DNA of 64,000 bases from Polyodon spathula (GCF_017654505.1 NC_054537.1:62803145-62867144); one strand, 5' to 3'. Positions 23,960-36,180 are shown, numbered from the stretch's first letter. Made by a program: numbers and translations. Notes: generated by a model from the letters alone, not told the origin.

Positions 23960-24349
23960 TTGGCTTAGTTGTCCATTTCTGCAAGGGAAGCACCAGTGGT
24001 CGCTGCTTTTAAAATAAGACTGAAGATACATTTTTATAATCAATCTTTTTTTATCTTAAAATAATTGTTTTATTGTTTCGCTGATCTTGTTTTTATTTAA
24101 ATGTTTTATCTACTTATTTATGCATTTAATTCCATTGCATTCTTATTGTTTTATTGATCTTGTGTTTATTTACCTCTGTTTGGTCTATTTATTAATGCAT
24201 TTTTTCCCCTGCGCATGTATTTTCATTTACTGTGATTATTATACTTCCTGCTTATATTTTCTGTTTTATTGAGCCATGTAAAGTGCTTTGAGGCATTGCT
24301 TTTATGAAAAACACTATATTAAATAAAGGTTGATTGATTGATTGATTTT
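23960..24349 (+). mobile_element. LINE 3' end (L2/Rex-like): ORF2 C-terminus and 3' UTR
   Basis: A frame at about 23970-24045 gives SISAREAPVVAAFKIRLKIH, matching the conserved AAFKxxLKTH tail that closes ORF2 in L2/Rex-type LINEs. A T-rich 3' UTR follows, then the typical end GTAAAGTGCTTTGAGG, ACTATATTAAATAAAG and a TGATTGATTGATTGATT tail at 24331-24349. The 5' part is missing, as is usual for LINE copies truncated during target-primed reverse transcription. Confidence 0.7.
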
Positions 24350-24354
24350 ATATA

Positions 24355-24960
24355 CTCGCCACTCTCTGTGTAAAATGTGTCTCCTATCTTTTGTTCTGTG
24401 TCTGTCTCCATTTAATCCACTTAATTGCCAGCTGTGTCCGCTATTCCTGGTTTCTTTGTTGAGTTTTAAGCAACAGTGTAATTATTTATTTGGAAATCCA
24501 ACTTAGAAGTTTATAATGGTATAAATAAGGGCTGAGTTTTCAAAATGTAGCACATTTACTTATGAAAAGGAATTTAATAAAAGTTGTATATTCAGCATTA
24601 GTCTGCTGGGATGCAAGCACGAGCAAAATGAGCCCTAGCTTTTAAGCTAATATGAGTAGGGGTGCAGAAAACAACCATAAACACGGTGAGTGTGGGAGAG
24701 AAGAAAAGCCATTGCTGAGAATGGTGCTGGGCTCGTGGGTTCAGAAGCAAAGAGTGCTGTACATGCTGGTTGTGCCAAACAGGAAGCAGCACTTATCTGT
24801 GGCGCATTGAGGCTCCGGAGCTATCAAGAAATGCCATTATGACTTACAGCTGATAACACAGAGAATCTCACAGAGCCAAAGGGAGGCTGTCACAGTCTGG
24901 GCACTGCTCGGATTTAATTAACAGTTTGCAGGGCTTTGTTCTTCTGTAATAAAGTTCATA
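24355..24960. other. Intergenic stretch, nothing recognised
   Basis: No element termini, RNA gene or coding region recognised. Confidence 0.5.
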
Positions 24961-24966
24961 TTAGAC

Positions 24967-25671
24967 TGACAGAGAAAGAATGAATCTTGGTTATAAATCT
25001 CCCTCCTGACCTGTGAGGGCACTGTATAAAGGGAACAAAGTGCCACCGGAATGGATGGTCTGACAATTCATTCCAGGGAAAGGTGGAAGTCAGCCATCTA
25101 GAAAGGGGGCAAGGCCACAGTACACCATGTCATCACCCCAGACGGGAGGTGATGTGGCAATTTCGGATTGGAGGAAAAGCAATTGTACTCACTAACCAAA
25201 GGGGCGTGGTTGAAGGTACAAAAGGGGATGTGGCCGAGCGAACTGCTCCTTTGTTATGGCTGTGGGAGAACTGCTGAACGACTAAAGTAACCGTGAGTGT
25301 TTTGTGTTTCTTTGTTTTTTGTTCTAATTGTACTTGTTTGTCATTGTTAGATGGCTAACACGTTCTGCAAGCTGACGTTAAAGGCCAGCACTAACCTGGA
25401 CAGCACCACTTGCACCAAAGCACTCACTCTGGACTTGTGATTGTGTTTGTGTTCTGTGTGTGTTTGTACTCTGTTTATTATGTCAGGACTGAACCCTGTG
25501 GTTTTTACTGTAGAGTACACATTGCTGTGTATTGCCAGTGACTATTATTTACGGTCGCCAAACGACCAGGATTATAATAAAGGATTGTCTGGACCATAAA
25601 CTTTGTTGTTTGTCATCTGTTTGAGCATTGCATCACCTCTACACCGGTGCACTGCAAAACACATTGCCACA
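24967..25671 (+). mobile_element. Solo LTR (family B, copy 1), 705 bp, TSD TAGAC
   Basis: Begins TGACAGAGAAAGAATG, ends ACATTGCCACA, and is bracketed by TAGAC (24962-24966 and 25672-25676). It shares ordered blocks with 43230-44431: CCTGTGAGGGCACT near the start, GATGGCTAA, AAGGCCAGCACTAAC, a CACATTG(C)TGTGTATT block, and the ACTGCA...CCACA end. An AATAAA signal lies near 25576 in plus orientation. Exact pentamers and the lack of internal sequence mark it as a solo LTR. Confidence 0.88.
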
Positions 25672-25679
25672 TAGACCCA

Positions 25680-25703
25680 ATAATAATAATAATAATAATA
25701 ATA
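25680..25703. repeat. (AAT)n microsatellite
   Basis: Eight trinucleotide units immediately right of the LTR target duplication. Confidence 0.9.
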
Positions 25704-25739
25704 GTTATGAATTTGTAAGATTAACATTTCAAGTTTTCA

Positions 25740-25740
25740 A

Positions 25741-25825
<85 letters not shown>

Positions 25826-25830
25826 AATAA
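25740..25830. repeat. (AAT)n-(ATT)n palindromic microsatellite
   Basis: A run of AAT units passes without a spacer into an ATT run of similar length, making a near-perfect palindrome of about 90 bases that could form a cruciform or a long hairpin. Confidence 0.95.
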
Positions 25831-25834
25831 CCCT

Positions 25835-27235
25835 ACTACGACTACTACGGCTATTACTACTACTAATAATAATATAATTACAGTATTATTCAAATGTCCT
25901 CCTACAGTGCTTTTTGTTGATTTATTTATATATTTTTTTGATCCTGCAATTAAGAATGGAAATCTTATGTGTGCGTATGGAAATGTGTTTACCAGTGTTG
26001 CCAAAAAACAAAAATACAAAGTATTTATTTAAAAAAAAAAATTTAAATTATGACATTTCCTGATTTTTTGGCAGACGTGGTAGGGACATCGGAATCAGAT
26101 TTTGCAAATTGCCCATGACTGGCAGCTCGGGTTTCGGTAGTAGGCTCTCAGTGGATTCCGATTCCAACAGCTACTGACGCCACCCAAGGAACATTGATAA
26201 AGCTGACGATGTCATCAAAAAGAGGCGGATCTTTGTTCTTGATTGACTGTATACCCATTCATAAAGTGCTTTGCGACAGTCGCCCGTATTATCAGTTCAT
26301 TTTATGAGTAGCAATACGGACGAATTTCGTTAGTTTTATTACAGCAGTAGGCAAGTACTTTTATTAATAGGCCACCAGAGTGTTTGTTGCAAGAGAACCA
26401 TGACTTCTAGAAGTAACAGTGGAAATGGACCCACTTGCCAGAACTGGGAAATAAAGCAATTATATCTGTGGGGATCATTTAAATAGCTCATTTGTTTCCA
26501 AGTACATGTTGTAGAATGAGAGGGAAAATATTTCGAACTGTGCATTGTGATTACACAAAGCAAAGTAACTGACATCATTGAAAAGGCTGAACAATAAAGA
26601 ACAGACAGCTCCAAATAAATGGTCTTCACTATATGACTATGCAAAAAGTTGAACAGCATGTATCAATAGCAGCACACGACCAGCTGCAAATGTATGATCT
26701 ATTGGTCATATGGTACCACACCAATGGTATTAGAGTAATATGAAGTAATATAAATGGTCCATTGCAGTACCATGGTACCATGCGTAAATATCAAGACCTT
26801 TGTGCAATATTTTGCTTCATTGCTGCTAATGCTGCTTGAATGTACAATTGTTTAGCTAGTGTTGTCAACAGGGTAGACTTGCATTCTGATTTTAATGATC
26901 TGCACTAGCAACATAATAAATTTGTCACTCAGCTTTTTGCACCATTTTCAGGTTAAATCGAGTTTAATGGTAATTTTCAAAAATGAAAATCAGGCTAGAA
27001 ATCAGTTTTTATCATGTTAACCCTATTCAAACAGCACAACTTGATTAATACAACACATTCCTGCACTGTGAAATCTTATTTTTAGATTGTGCTGATATTG
27101 ATAACATTATTTTTTACAATGCCATATACAGGTGCAATCTCAATTATGACTGAAGAATTGTATTGCCTTATCTTTCTTTGATTTGTCCTGAGATTAGTTT
27201 GGATATTTTAGTCATTCAACTAGGTGGGTGTACTC
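25835..27235. other. Intergenic stretch, nothing firmly recognised
   Basis: A moderately GC-richer patch at 26080-26300 includes GGAATCAGATT and GGATTCCGATTCC, weak inverted repeats without a family match. A 106-codon minus-strand frame at 26339-26659 has no motif. Confidence 0.45.
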
Positions 27236-27239
27236 CACT

Positions 27240-27264
27240 AAAAAAAAAAAAAAAAAAAAAAAAA
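27240..27264. repeat. Poly-A tract
   Basis: About 24 consecutive A residues. Confidence 0.95.
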
Positions 27265-27450
27265 GCTTTACTGCTTGTTCAAAGTCCTGGAAATCCTGGC
27301 CTGCGATTGGTTAAATCCTCATCATAGGAGGAAAATTAGATTTAACTATTGCCCTAACATCCTTACACCACCGGGCAATAGTCTCCGTCTGTCATGTGAT
27401 TAGTTCACATCACTGTCAGTCCCGCCCATTTTCACAAGAGAAAATGGCTG

Positions 27451-27678
27451 AACACTGATTCTGTGATAGAAAATGAATTCCAAAACCTACTACAAAAGAA
27501 AGATACTCCAAACACTACAATGGTGATTAAATCGTCACTGTCACTGTTTTCTGACTTTCTGAAATTCAAACAAATTCAACTCGATGACAGGATTACGCAG
27601 CAATCGGCAAACCAGACAGAGACAGAGAAAAACTTTGCTAACTATGCGGATGAACTTCAAAAACATTTTCTGTTATTT
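27451..27678 (+). pseudogene. Possible Crypton/KIAA1958-like exon remnant
   Basis: An open frame reads IENEFQNLLQKKDTPNT, then a K/S-rich LFSDFL segment and later NFANYADELQKHF. The pattern of an acidic EF..LL..KD..NT helix followed by a V..FS.FL helix resembles the N-terminal region of KIAA1958-like and Crypton-type tyrosine recombinase proteins in fish. A short, GC-richer leader with ATGGCTGAACACTGA precedes it, so the apparent first ATG is followed by a stop. No recombinase core follows; the frame drifts into TTTATTTAT repeats. The assignment rests on my memory of the family pattern and is tentative. It may equally be a chance ORF. Confidence 0.3.
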
Positions 27679-27968
27679 ATTTCTTTATTTATGTTATTTA
27701 TTTATTTATGCTGTATCAGCTATATTTAAACAAAATGTATAAAGTCGTATTTGCTATCCAACCTTGCCTAACTTATTTTCTTGACTGACTCGTGTTAAAT
27801 ATATACTGCAGACTCAGCCATAGCGGAAAATGAGATGCCCCTTGGGAAGAATATTGTTGCCTCCAGGGTACCTCCTGCAGCTTCGGGCATTATACCCCCC
27901 TGTCGGTAATGATAGTCTTCCCTCTGGTCAATATTTTTCTACTATAGCCCTCCTTTCTAGTCCATATT

Positions 27969-27970
<2 letters not shown>

Positions 27971-28037
<67 letters not shown>
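27971..28037. repeat. (TA)n microsatellite
   Basis: An uninterrupted alternating TA run of about 65 bases. Confidence 0.95.
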
Positions 28038-28039
<2 letters not shown>

Positions 28040-28041
<2 letters not shown>

Positions 28042-30595
28042 GGTTTTATGTTTAAAAGAAATGTTTTGCTATGTGAGCACAGTAGCCAAATTTAATCAAA
28101 TCTAATATTTTACCAGATAGCTTAAACAGACAAGTAACTATTTTTGTTGGTTCAGTGCAAGAGTTTGTGAACATGTTCTTACTGTCAGGAGTCTATTAAT
28201 TTTTAAGAACAATGTTCTGCTTTTCTACTGTACTTAGGTAGTTTATAAAAATGTGTTCTTTTAAGAAACTTCAAATGGCTGTGTGGCAGCTGGGTATATA
28301 ACACCAGGTATCAGCTTCCAGAAACATCTACCGTTTGCATTTCATTTGATTTGGAACTGCTTTCTCATTATTTCAAATATATAAAAAAAGTATTTAGTGC
28401 AAAAGGGTGATTTAGCTTTGGAAAAATTAAATTACAGCCAAAGTTAAAGAGATGTGATGTATTCAGTTTCCCTAGCGCTTTTTAATAAGCAGTGCCCAAT
28501 GAGTATTTTGAACAGACGTCTCAAACTCACACACCAGTGGGCCAAAAAGTAACCTGTAACCCTTCTGTAAAATAAATGAAGGTTAAGATTTCGTCCTATT
28601 GCTTTAAGTTTTTTTTTCGTCATCCGTTTTTACTCCCTAGAACTACCTTTTGAGGAACCTGAGAAAAGTGATTATATTTTTTTAAAGCATTTAAAATCTC
28701 AATCTTCATGGAAGCAAAGGGGTGCAATGCTAGACAAGCTAGAATGAGAGCAGTTGAAATTGAATATCGTACAGAGGTAAATCTCTTTTACCGGGCCCTT
28801 TACAAGTTCATAAAATAATTTCAGATTACTTAAGGAAATTATTACATTTTTAAAAAAAGAATATAAAATCTTTTTGCATTACTCAGTTTTTGTGAAGTTA
28901 CTGCTAGCTTTGTTGTAATTCTCAGTGTAAGAAACTTGAGCTTTTCAAATATGCCCCGAAACAAATCTTTCTCAGCAATAACGTCAACAATGACCTCTAA
29001 AACATTGTTATCAGTTGTCAGAGGGAATGAAGGAAGTTTTATGTTTCTTAAATTTCTATAATGCTGCATGACTGATTGTTGGGGAGTTGGGTTACTGTAA
29101 ACAAGGCATCAGTGTTGGCTCACTTTAAGTGACTGCAGAGCATAAGGTGGAAACAGAACATACCATTTCAGTGCGGTAATGCTGGAGTGCTCTTGGGGTT
29201 GCACACACAAGCACTGCTGTTGAACGATCCACTGGACACAGGGCCTGTGTGCTTGTTTTTTCGGTGCTGCAAGTGAAGAAATTCCTGAAGTGTTTATACA
29301 GCCTGAGAGAGAAATTCAGAGAGCAGGGAAGAGGTGAAAAATTGCTCCCTGAGATGTCAGTAGTTAGAGCTATCGTTTTAGAAAGTTAAGAGTTTCACCA
29401 TGGTAAAGGATAGTGAAAGCATGTTAAAGCCTAGGAAAGCACTATACAGTAAACTTTTTACAAGGGACATCTACTCAAGAATACAGAAACTATTTTTAAA
29501 TGCTGCTTGAGTAAAAGCCAACTTGAATTGGTTATGCAGAGTGAATCAGAGTGATTCAGGGTGCTTCAGCTGAGATTATGTGGTAAGGCTTAAGAAATGT
29601 GACCTGCGGGTTCCAGGCCTGAGTCACTAACTTAGAACAATTAGACTTTAAAATACTTCTGTGTTCATGGTGCTTAGCTTAATCGCACACTGTATGTCAG
29701 TATTAAGGCTGGTTCATACCTGACTACTAGGATACAGTACAGCAAAACGATTACGTGCAAATGCCTGACCCTGTGCTATGTATCAACAACCTGATGCAAG
29801 CACACGCTGGCACTGATAAGCAATAGAGGAGGTAGTTGGCTTCTTTAGTTAATAACAGGTGAGTTTTATTGATTTGTTCACTTGAGAGAGACACTATGAT
29901 TAGTTTGCCTAGTTGAGGTAACATTTGGCTATTGTGTCCAGGTAATTTAATTATGTGTTAAGCAGTTGTCATCTTTTTTTAATTTTTTTCATCTTTCAAT
30001 GACTTTTGTTAGGAGCCTGTTAGAACGGCAATTACAAGGAATTAGAACAGTTTTTGTATTGTTTGTTTTTACGTTCTTTTCTTTGGATTATCTACCTGAC
30101 TGCCTGTTGTGTCGTGGTGGTTCTTTGTGACTACAAGTGGATAGCACCCTATAGAAAATGGAGGGAACAAGGCTGCTGGAGACAAGTTCCTGAGCCCACA
30201 GTGTGATGTGGCTTGGGTGCGCTAACTTTCCAGTAAAAAGATAAGTGCATTTTTGACTGGGACACCTAGCCACACAGAGTACAGTGGTCCCTGCCCATAG
30301 AGGCGGTGATTTTATAGTACAACTATACCCCTTTATTTTCCTACGTTTCTTCCCCCCCATCTCCTCTCTCAGGTGATTCCACAGGGGCCCAAGAGCCTGA
30401 GCAGGAAGACTAGACACGAAGCAGAGCCAATCCAGACAGGACCATGCATCCTTTTCTTGCAGAGGGACTCTGGACTGTTGTGCCTCCTTTTCCTTTTTGG
30501 ACTTCCTTTTCCAGACTGACTCTTACATTTGTGGCACCCAACTTTACCTGAACTGCTGGTATTTTTTTATATACTTTTTAGAACATTGTGTTTTT
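28040..30595. other. Intergenic stretch, nothing firmly recognised
   Basis: No gene seen. A patch near 29390-29450 repeats short motifs of the form GGTAAAG/AAAGCA, echoed in inverted sense near 35905-35970. A minus-strand frame of 109 codons (30088-30417) shows no domain. Confidence 0.45.
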
Positions 30596-30597
30596 AT

Positions 30598-30622
30598 CTT
30601 TTTTTTTTTTTTTTTTTTTTTT
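30598..30622. repeat. Poly-T tract
   Basis: Roughly 24 T residues, followed by an A/T-rich run with AATAAAA motifs. Confidence 0.95.
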
Positions 30623-30624
30623 AT

Positions 30625-32255
30625 TTTGTATTAATTAATTAAGAATTCAATTTAATAATAAAAAATAAAATAAAAATCTACTTACCTGTTGTGTGCCTCC
30701 TTGTTGTACTGGTCCTGGGGCTCACTAGTCAACCACCACATGATGTAGTCTAGGGTACGAATAGCCAAGGGTAAAATAACTGCAAGGAATAACTGTCAAA
30801 ACAGTTGAGGTGGTTTTGTTAGTGCAATCATTAGTATTCCACATATTGTGATAATCCTCACCCCTTGCAAAACCAAGTTCAAGCGTATCTTACTCATGCC
30901 AATTATGATAAGCATGATTGCCTGCAAGCTGCATGGTTCCTCGTTTCTATCCCAGAAAAATAGTTGTTACAATGGACACTGCACCCTCTATGCTTGTTTG
31001 ATGGAAGCTGGGTGCAAACTAGCTACTTCCAGTCTCCAACATCCTGACACCTTTTTGTTTGTTTCTAGCATGATGTTATGAAAAGCACTTCCATGTACTG
31101 TAAGGTTTGACTTGCACAACTGAAGTGTCTTCAGACCTTCTCATTATGCATTAGTCGTAGTCCTTTTTTTGAAAGTAACTACTGTACATTATTTTTTCAC
31201 ATAAATGTAATCTGTTAGCACAGTTTGATACCTGTCTGAAAAAGGACCTATTACAGTTACAAAGAATATTTATGACAGCTTCCTGTTTGCTAGAAGAAAA
31301 AAAAAGACATCCGGAAAAGGATTCTAATTCCCCAAAGCCAGTTTCTTGGTGCTGAAAGCAGAATATAAAATATGTGAGGAAACAAAATCTGTTTCCAGTA
31401 ACTGGTCCTGAATTTAAAAGCAGGGTAGTTTATTATGGTGAGTGGAAGTTGCATCAACACTAAATCTAAGTTACAGAATCTTTTTGTTTACACAGAGGAA
31501 ATGAGTTGCTTGCTCAGGCTTGTTCAATGGAAAACTTGAGTTTTTATTTAACTTAGGCAAAATTCAGCTACACTTTAAATTTTTTTGGAGATTTTCAGAA
31601 CCTCTGTTTAAGAAGATCAAGACAAAAGACCCAATATACATTATTTTAATGAACAAACAAAAAAAGAACATCATTTCAGTAAATCTTAACATGTATCACC
31701 ATCACTTAGTAGCCACCCCCCCACCCCCCAGAATATTCTAAATGCTTGTTAGCACCATGTTTAAGGTTATTAAGTTTTGAAGTTATTGACCAGATTTATT
31801 TTCCTACCCAATGAGTCTTGAGTCTGCAGTAGTCAAAGGGATATGGAGAGCTCAATAGTCATGGGCTCCATTATTACCAGAGCAGTGATTAGCTAAAAAA
31901 AAAAAAAAACAATTCATTGTTTAATGGTATTGAGAGGAATGGTAGTTCCTCGCGCCAAGTTATCAGCGAGAGCTGCCAGAGACTCTCTATACAGCAGGGA
32001 TAGTTTACATTTTCAGGGTATTGGTGTAGCAAAAGTAAATCAGCCAAAGTCAATACCTGTCATACAGTAAGAGAAATAAGTCGCCAAAGTAAGGTAAAAA
32101 TGTCCATCTCCTCCTTCTTTTTTGCAGATTTTTGCAGACCCCAGGGAGTTTTATCTACGCACATGTATATTACAGGACATGCAAGTTTAATGCCAATTAA
32201 CTTGTTTTGTCAATAAGGAAATATACACACTATAGAAGGACAAACTTTGTGGCAT
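30625..32255. other. Intergenic stretch, nothing recognised
   Basis: C-rich patch CCACCCCCCCACCCCCC near 31717-31732, poly-A near 31896-31910. No gene. Confidence 0.5.
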
Positions 32256-32261
32256 CAAAGC

Positions 32262-32316
32262 AAGGGTGTCTGCATTACAAGCCACATTGGAAACATGTCT
32301 TGGGTTTGATTCCCAC
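32262..32316 (+). repeat. Possible SINE head remnant
   Basis: AGCAAGGGTGTCTGCATTACAAG followed by a B-box-like GGGTTTGATTCCC. Weak. Confidence 0.3.
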
Positions 32317-32479
32317 ACAAGGTTTACGTTGCAAAAAAATTAAATGTATTTTATTTATGTGTAACAAACACATTTTTAATGTGAATAAAATGTAGTTGAT
32401 ATAAATGACATGTTCATTGAACATACATACTTTTGCATACATAACTTTAAGGACTGGAAGGTAAGGACTGGAAGGTATC

Positions 32480-32818
32480 TGAGGGTGGACATTTTGAACG
32501 GTGGTTACCCGCACACAAAATGGCCGACGAATTTACCTGCAGAGGGTGTGGCCAGCCCACATAAATAGGCCTCATTTGACAGAGAAAACAAAAGTAGGGA
32601 GAGACAAGAGCAAGAAAACAAATAATTCTAAACCTGTTTATGACCTGGACTGTTCCGACAAACCTCCTGGCTGGATTATATGCTTTACCTGAGAAGCTGT
32701 GATGTGTACCGAACTTAGTATTGTTAAATGATGATCTCTCTGCCTGAACATTAGAAGACAATAAAAGTGCAGGTACAGTCCTGCTTAACCCTGAACTGCT
32801 GTTGAGTGTTGTTGGTAA
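32480..32818 (+). mobile_element. Short LTR-like unit flanked by GGTATC
   Basis: The segment begins TGAGGGTGGAC and is flanked by GGTATC at 32474-32479 and 32819-32824. It holds a TATA-like CACATAAATAGG near 32558 and an ACAATAAAAGTGC polyadenylation-type signal near 32759, about 60 bases before its end. That layout fits an LTR of 339 bp, although the right end (GTTGGTAA) lacks the canonical CA. Confidence 0.4.
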
Positions 32819-33279
32819 GGTATCTTGAGCCAATTTGTGTACAAGTTTGACTTTGCCACCTCACTTTGTCAGGATCTGAACCCTAACTAGTCATTAACTT
32901 CATAGCCACAATGCTACACAGATTCACATCTTAACCCTTTCAACAGACTAGGATACTATTTACATTTACCCTATCCAAACAGCAATAGATTGCCTCAATA
33001 TAGGTTGAACAATTTTGCTATTCCCGTAATATGTGTGTGTGTTATTATCCATTAAGTGAAAAAAGAAGCAATATCTGAAACAAAAACATATTGGAAATGT
33101 GAAAAAATGGCACATTATCAAAAGTGCCCTGCCATTTGAAGTGGAAATATCAAAAACACAAGCTAAGAGTTACTCTATATGTAAATGTAATGCCCAGTCA
33201 CTGCAAAGTGTGGAAATACCACGGGTCACCCCTCAACCACACACTTCCCTATCCAACATCATCAAAAAGACATTAAGCA

Positions 33280-33646
33280 CAGGTGCCTTGTCATTTTTTC
33301 TCTGGAAAAAGCAGAGAAAAGCTTTCAACAGCTGAGTCAGGCTGATAGAAGCTGGGAGAAGCTGAAAAAAAAATGGATGGAGATCTGAGACATAGACATT
33401 ATTGAAGAGTTTGGTGATCAAACGAATGATCAGGAGATGATTTACCAGTATGCTCTACTATGAAGAGATCATGGGGCAGGGCTGGAGATGCAGTACTGAG
33501 TGTCCTGTTGATATGCAGTGCCTTTTAAATTTGTTTTACTGCGAATAAAATTATTTTTAAACAGCACGTGCAAAATAAACAGCACATGTGAAAATAAATT
33601 GGACTTGATGCGTCTGACAGGCACTGAATAAATGGACCGCAAAGGG
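33280..33646 (+). mobile_element. piggyBac-type MITE (copy 3), left half uncertain
   Basis: From about 33280 the sequence follows the family seen at 55857-56425: ATCATCAAAAAGA, a CTCTGGAAAAAGCAGAGAAAA block, GATCAGGAGATGATTTACCAGTATG, GGCTGGAGATGCAGTACTGAG, and the end GGACCGCAAAGGG followed by TTAA (33647-33650). A TTAACCCTTT at 32931 could be the left end, which would make a 712-bp element, but the sequence between 32945 and 33270 does not resemble the other copies. Only the right half is claimed firmly. Confidence 0.7.
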
Positions 33647-33699
33647 TTAATGTAGTGTCATTCTGTTCCAAACACAAATCTATATTACAATGCCACAGG

Positions 33700-34238
33700 T
33701 CAGGTACATTCAAGGAAGTGACATCTATTACTGTCTCTCTAGCTTCAGTAACTCTGTCCCCCAGATTGCGCTGTATACACATTTCGTTATTATGACATTT
33801 GAGAGACGAGTTTACCAGGGAGTCAAGCCCCTCTCCCTGTCACATACGAGTCCCCTCAAGTTTTTCAGCCCTTCTCTCTCTTTTCATTTTTCTGGGTCGG
33901 ACTTTGGTAATAAACAAGTTGGTTTGCAATGGGAAGATTTCTTGTTTCTTCCTGTTTATTTTCTTACGTTTGTCCTACTGGCCTCTCCTCCGCCAAATTA
34001 ATCAATTGTCCGAAGAAAGGCTAATCACAGCCCAAAAGGACAGGATATGGCAACCATTTGGCTACTGTTACTTTAACGTATGCAGTATGATTTTCTATTT
34101 TTGTATACATTATAATGGTAGAGTATCCCCAGGTATCCTCATGTACGCAAAGAATGGTCACACGCCCTTGTGACCCCCGAGTCATACCCTCTATGAGAGA
34201 TTGCAGAATAAAGGTTTGCGCACATCCTGAGTCCACTG
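33700..34238 (+). other. Possible LTR-like region with AATAAA near its end
   Basis: A pyrimidine-rich stretch is followed by CCCCCGAGTCATACC and GCAGAATAAAGGTTTGCGCA (AATAAA near 34208) shortly before the reversed SINE begins. The arrangement is reminiscent of the R-U5 part of a retroviral-type LTR, but no borders or duplications can be fixed. Confidence 0.2.
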
Positions 34239-34240
34239 TG

Positions 34241-34479
34241 TGGGACCACCATCACAAAGTGCTTTACAGAGGCAGGCTGTGAACTAAACATTATATGTAG
34301 AGTCACTTACAATAGGACATTGATTTAACATCTCGTCCACAGGATGGAGCACAAGAAGGTTAAGTAAATTGCTCAGGGTCACACAGTGAGTCAGTCAGTG
34401 CGAGAGGTGGGATTTGAACCGGTGACCTTCTGGTTACAAGCCCTGGACTTTAATACCTGGTCAACACTGCATCCTCCAT
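34241..34479 (-). repeat. tRNA-derived SINE with LINE-like tail (second copy)
   Basis: The complement reads as the family at 343-572: tRNA-like head with GGTTCAAATCCC (complement of about 34410-34421), a core ACTCACTGTGTGACCCTGAGCA resembling vertebrate CORE-type SINEs, GTAAGTGACTCT, and the GCACTTTGTGATGGTGGTCC tail. It sits right after the possible LTR-like region. Confidence 0.75.
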
Positions 34480-34499
34480 ATGCTTTCGCCAAGGATATG

Positions 34500-36180
34500 G
34501 TGTTTGCCTATGAGACTGACAATGATTGGTATGTATAAGGCTTGTTGTATATTAACAAAAAAAATAGACTTGCTTATATTGCGTTTGTAGCGTATTAGCA
34601 ATACAAAGTATGTCTCTGTGAGTGTACATGATTGTTTTTAAACCAACGATATCGAAATATGGAAATTATTATCGATATAGAATGATATTGATATCATGTT
34701 GATATTGGTGCCCACCCATACATATTATATTTAATCGTGAAATATCTTGAAATACCTATTTTTAGACAGTGAAATGTTTACAGTGTTAAAATACAGCCCT
34801 AAATATGGTAAATATTTGGTATATAAACATGGTAAAAGCAAAGTCAGATGCAAAATTATCATGGTACATTTTTAAGGGTTATACCGAATATGATTTGCTC
34901 ATTCTATTTTTTTCTCTTTCTCTCTTTGTATTTCACTGGTTTGTTGGAAATACTCAGAATGTATGTGTATTGTTTTTTAGTCCATGCTGTCCATTTCAGT
35001 GGGAACTTCCAAGTACACTTGATGAAATTGATGATAAAACAAATATTGTTCCACATTTCACATTTGTTCAGTTCATTGCTTGAACTTTTAACTTCGCTAA
35101 AGTGGAAGATCTATTTCACTTACTGTAAAAACATAAGATGTCACAGCATTTCACTTAGTTGAGAAACTTTTTTTCAAATGGGATTATAATACAGTGCCGC
35201 CCCGATATTTCATGATTAGAGAATTCACAAATTAGGTTAATTCATGGACATATTGACAGTTAATTGTACAAGTAGTACTAATTCACTGTTTCCAATATTT
35301 CACAGTTTTGTTTTATTTGTAATTCAGATAGCTGAATAAAGAGCAATCTGTGTTCAACATGTCTCAAAACAGTCATTGTCTCAGAAGATTTTGATCCACC
35401 ACCACCACCACCAAATGGAGGTATTTAATGGCCTCCATCTCTCTCTGGCTTTGGCATGGCCTTCTAGAAGTAATACACGGTGAATTAACTGGTGTAAAGT
35501 ATGTTGAATTTCATTACAACAGCGACTTAAAAAAACAGCAATTTGCATATTTAAGTTTCTTCCACTGGCAAAAAGAACGAGCTTTGTTGTACACCCACAA
35601 AGAAACAAAAAGCCATTTAAATTACAAAAACAATAATATCTGACAAGTTAAATGTGTTGTTGTTTTTTTGGGGAAAATAATAGTCATTATGCTCAAGATT
35701 GGACGCACAAGGCAGCAAAGCCAAGATGTGTAAGAATGTCTGTTGAAATTGTTTGTGTTGCTTCAGGGATTCCTATTTTATTATTTTAGCACTAGCAAGT
35801 TCTACCTAGGATGATTGCAGAATATTTTTCCAAAAACATACATTTCTCTATATCTATCATCTTAAAAGGTTTGCACAGTAATTTTAATTCATTTACCAAG
35901 CTTTAACCATGCTTTACCACACTTTCTTACACTCTCCTGTGCTTTCATTACACTTTACTATCCTTTTCTAGTCTTTTATGGTTGAATACCATAGTAAATG
36001 TTTTTTGTTTTGTTTTGTGTTTTTGGAAGTAGCTGCACTTCTGCATTCTAAGGTACTACAATTAGAAACTGTCAAACGAACAAGCTTTTTGGCAAGTACC
36101 TTCTTTATTGTACTTCTGAATTAAATGCACACGGCTTTAAATCGGTCAGCCCAATCTCAACCCACGAGAAAAGCTATTGA
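34500..36180. other. Intergenic stretch, nothing firmly recognised
   Basis: ATCGATATAGAATGATATTG (34673-34692) followed by TGATATTGGTGCCCACCC resembles motifs near the ends of some fish DNA transposons, without further support. A CCACCA run lies at 35396-35412. Confidence 0.45.

Noticed and set aside
25628..26032. 134-codon frame with poly-Asn and poly-Ile
   Set aside because: It is translation of the AAT/ATT repeats.
30204..30763. Possible LTR ending CAACCACCACA with a TGATG repeat on each side
   Set aside because: The left border has no convincing LTR start, and a 5-base match within 560 bases is expected often by chance.
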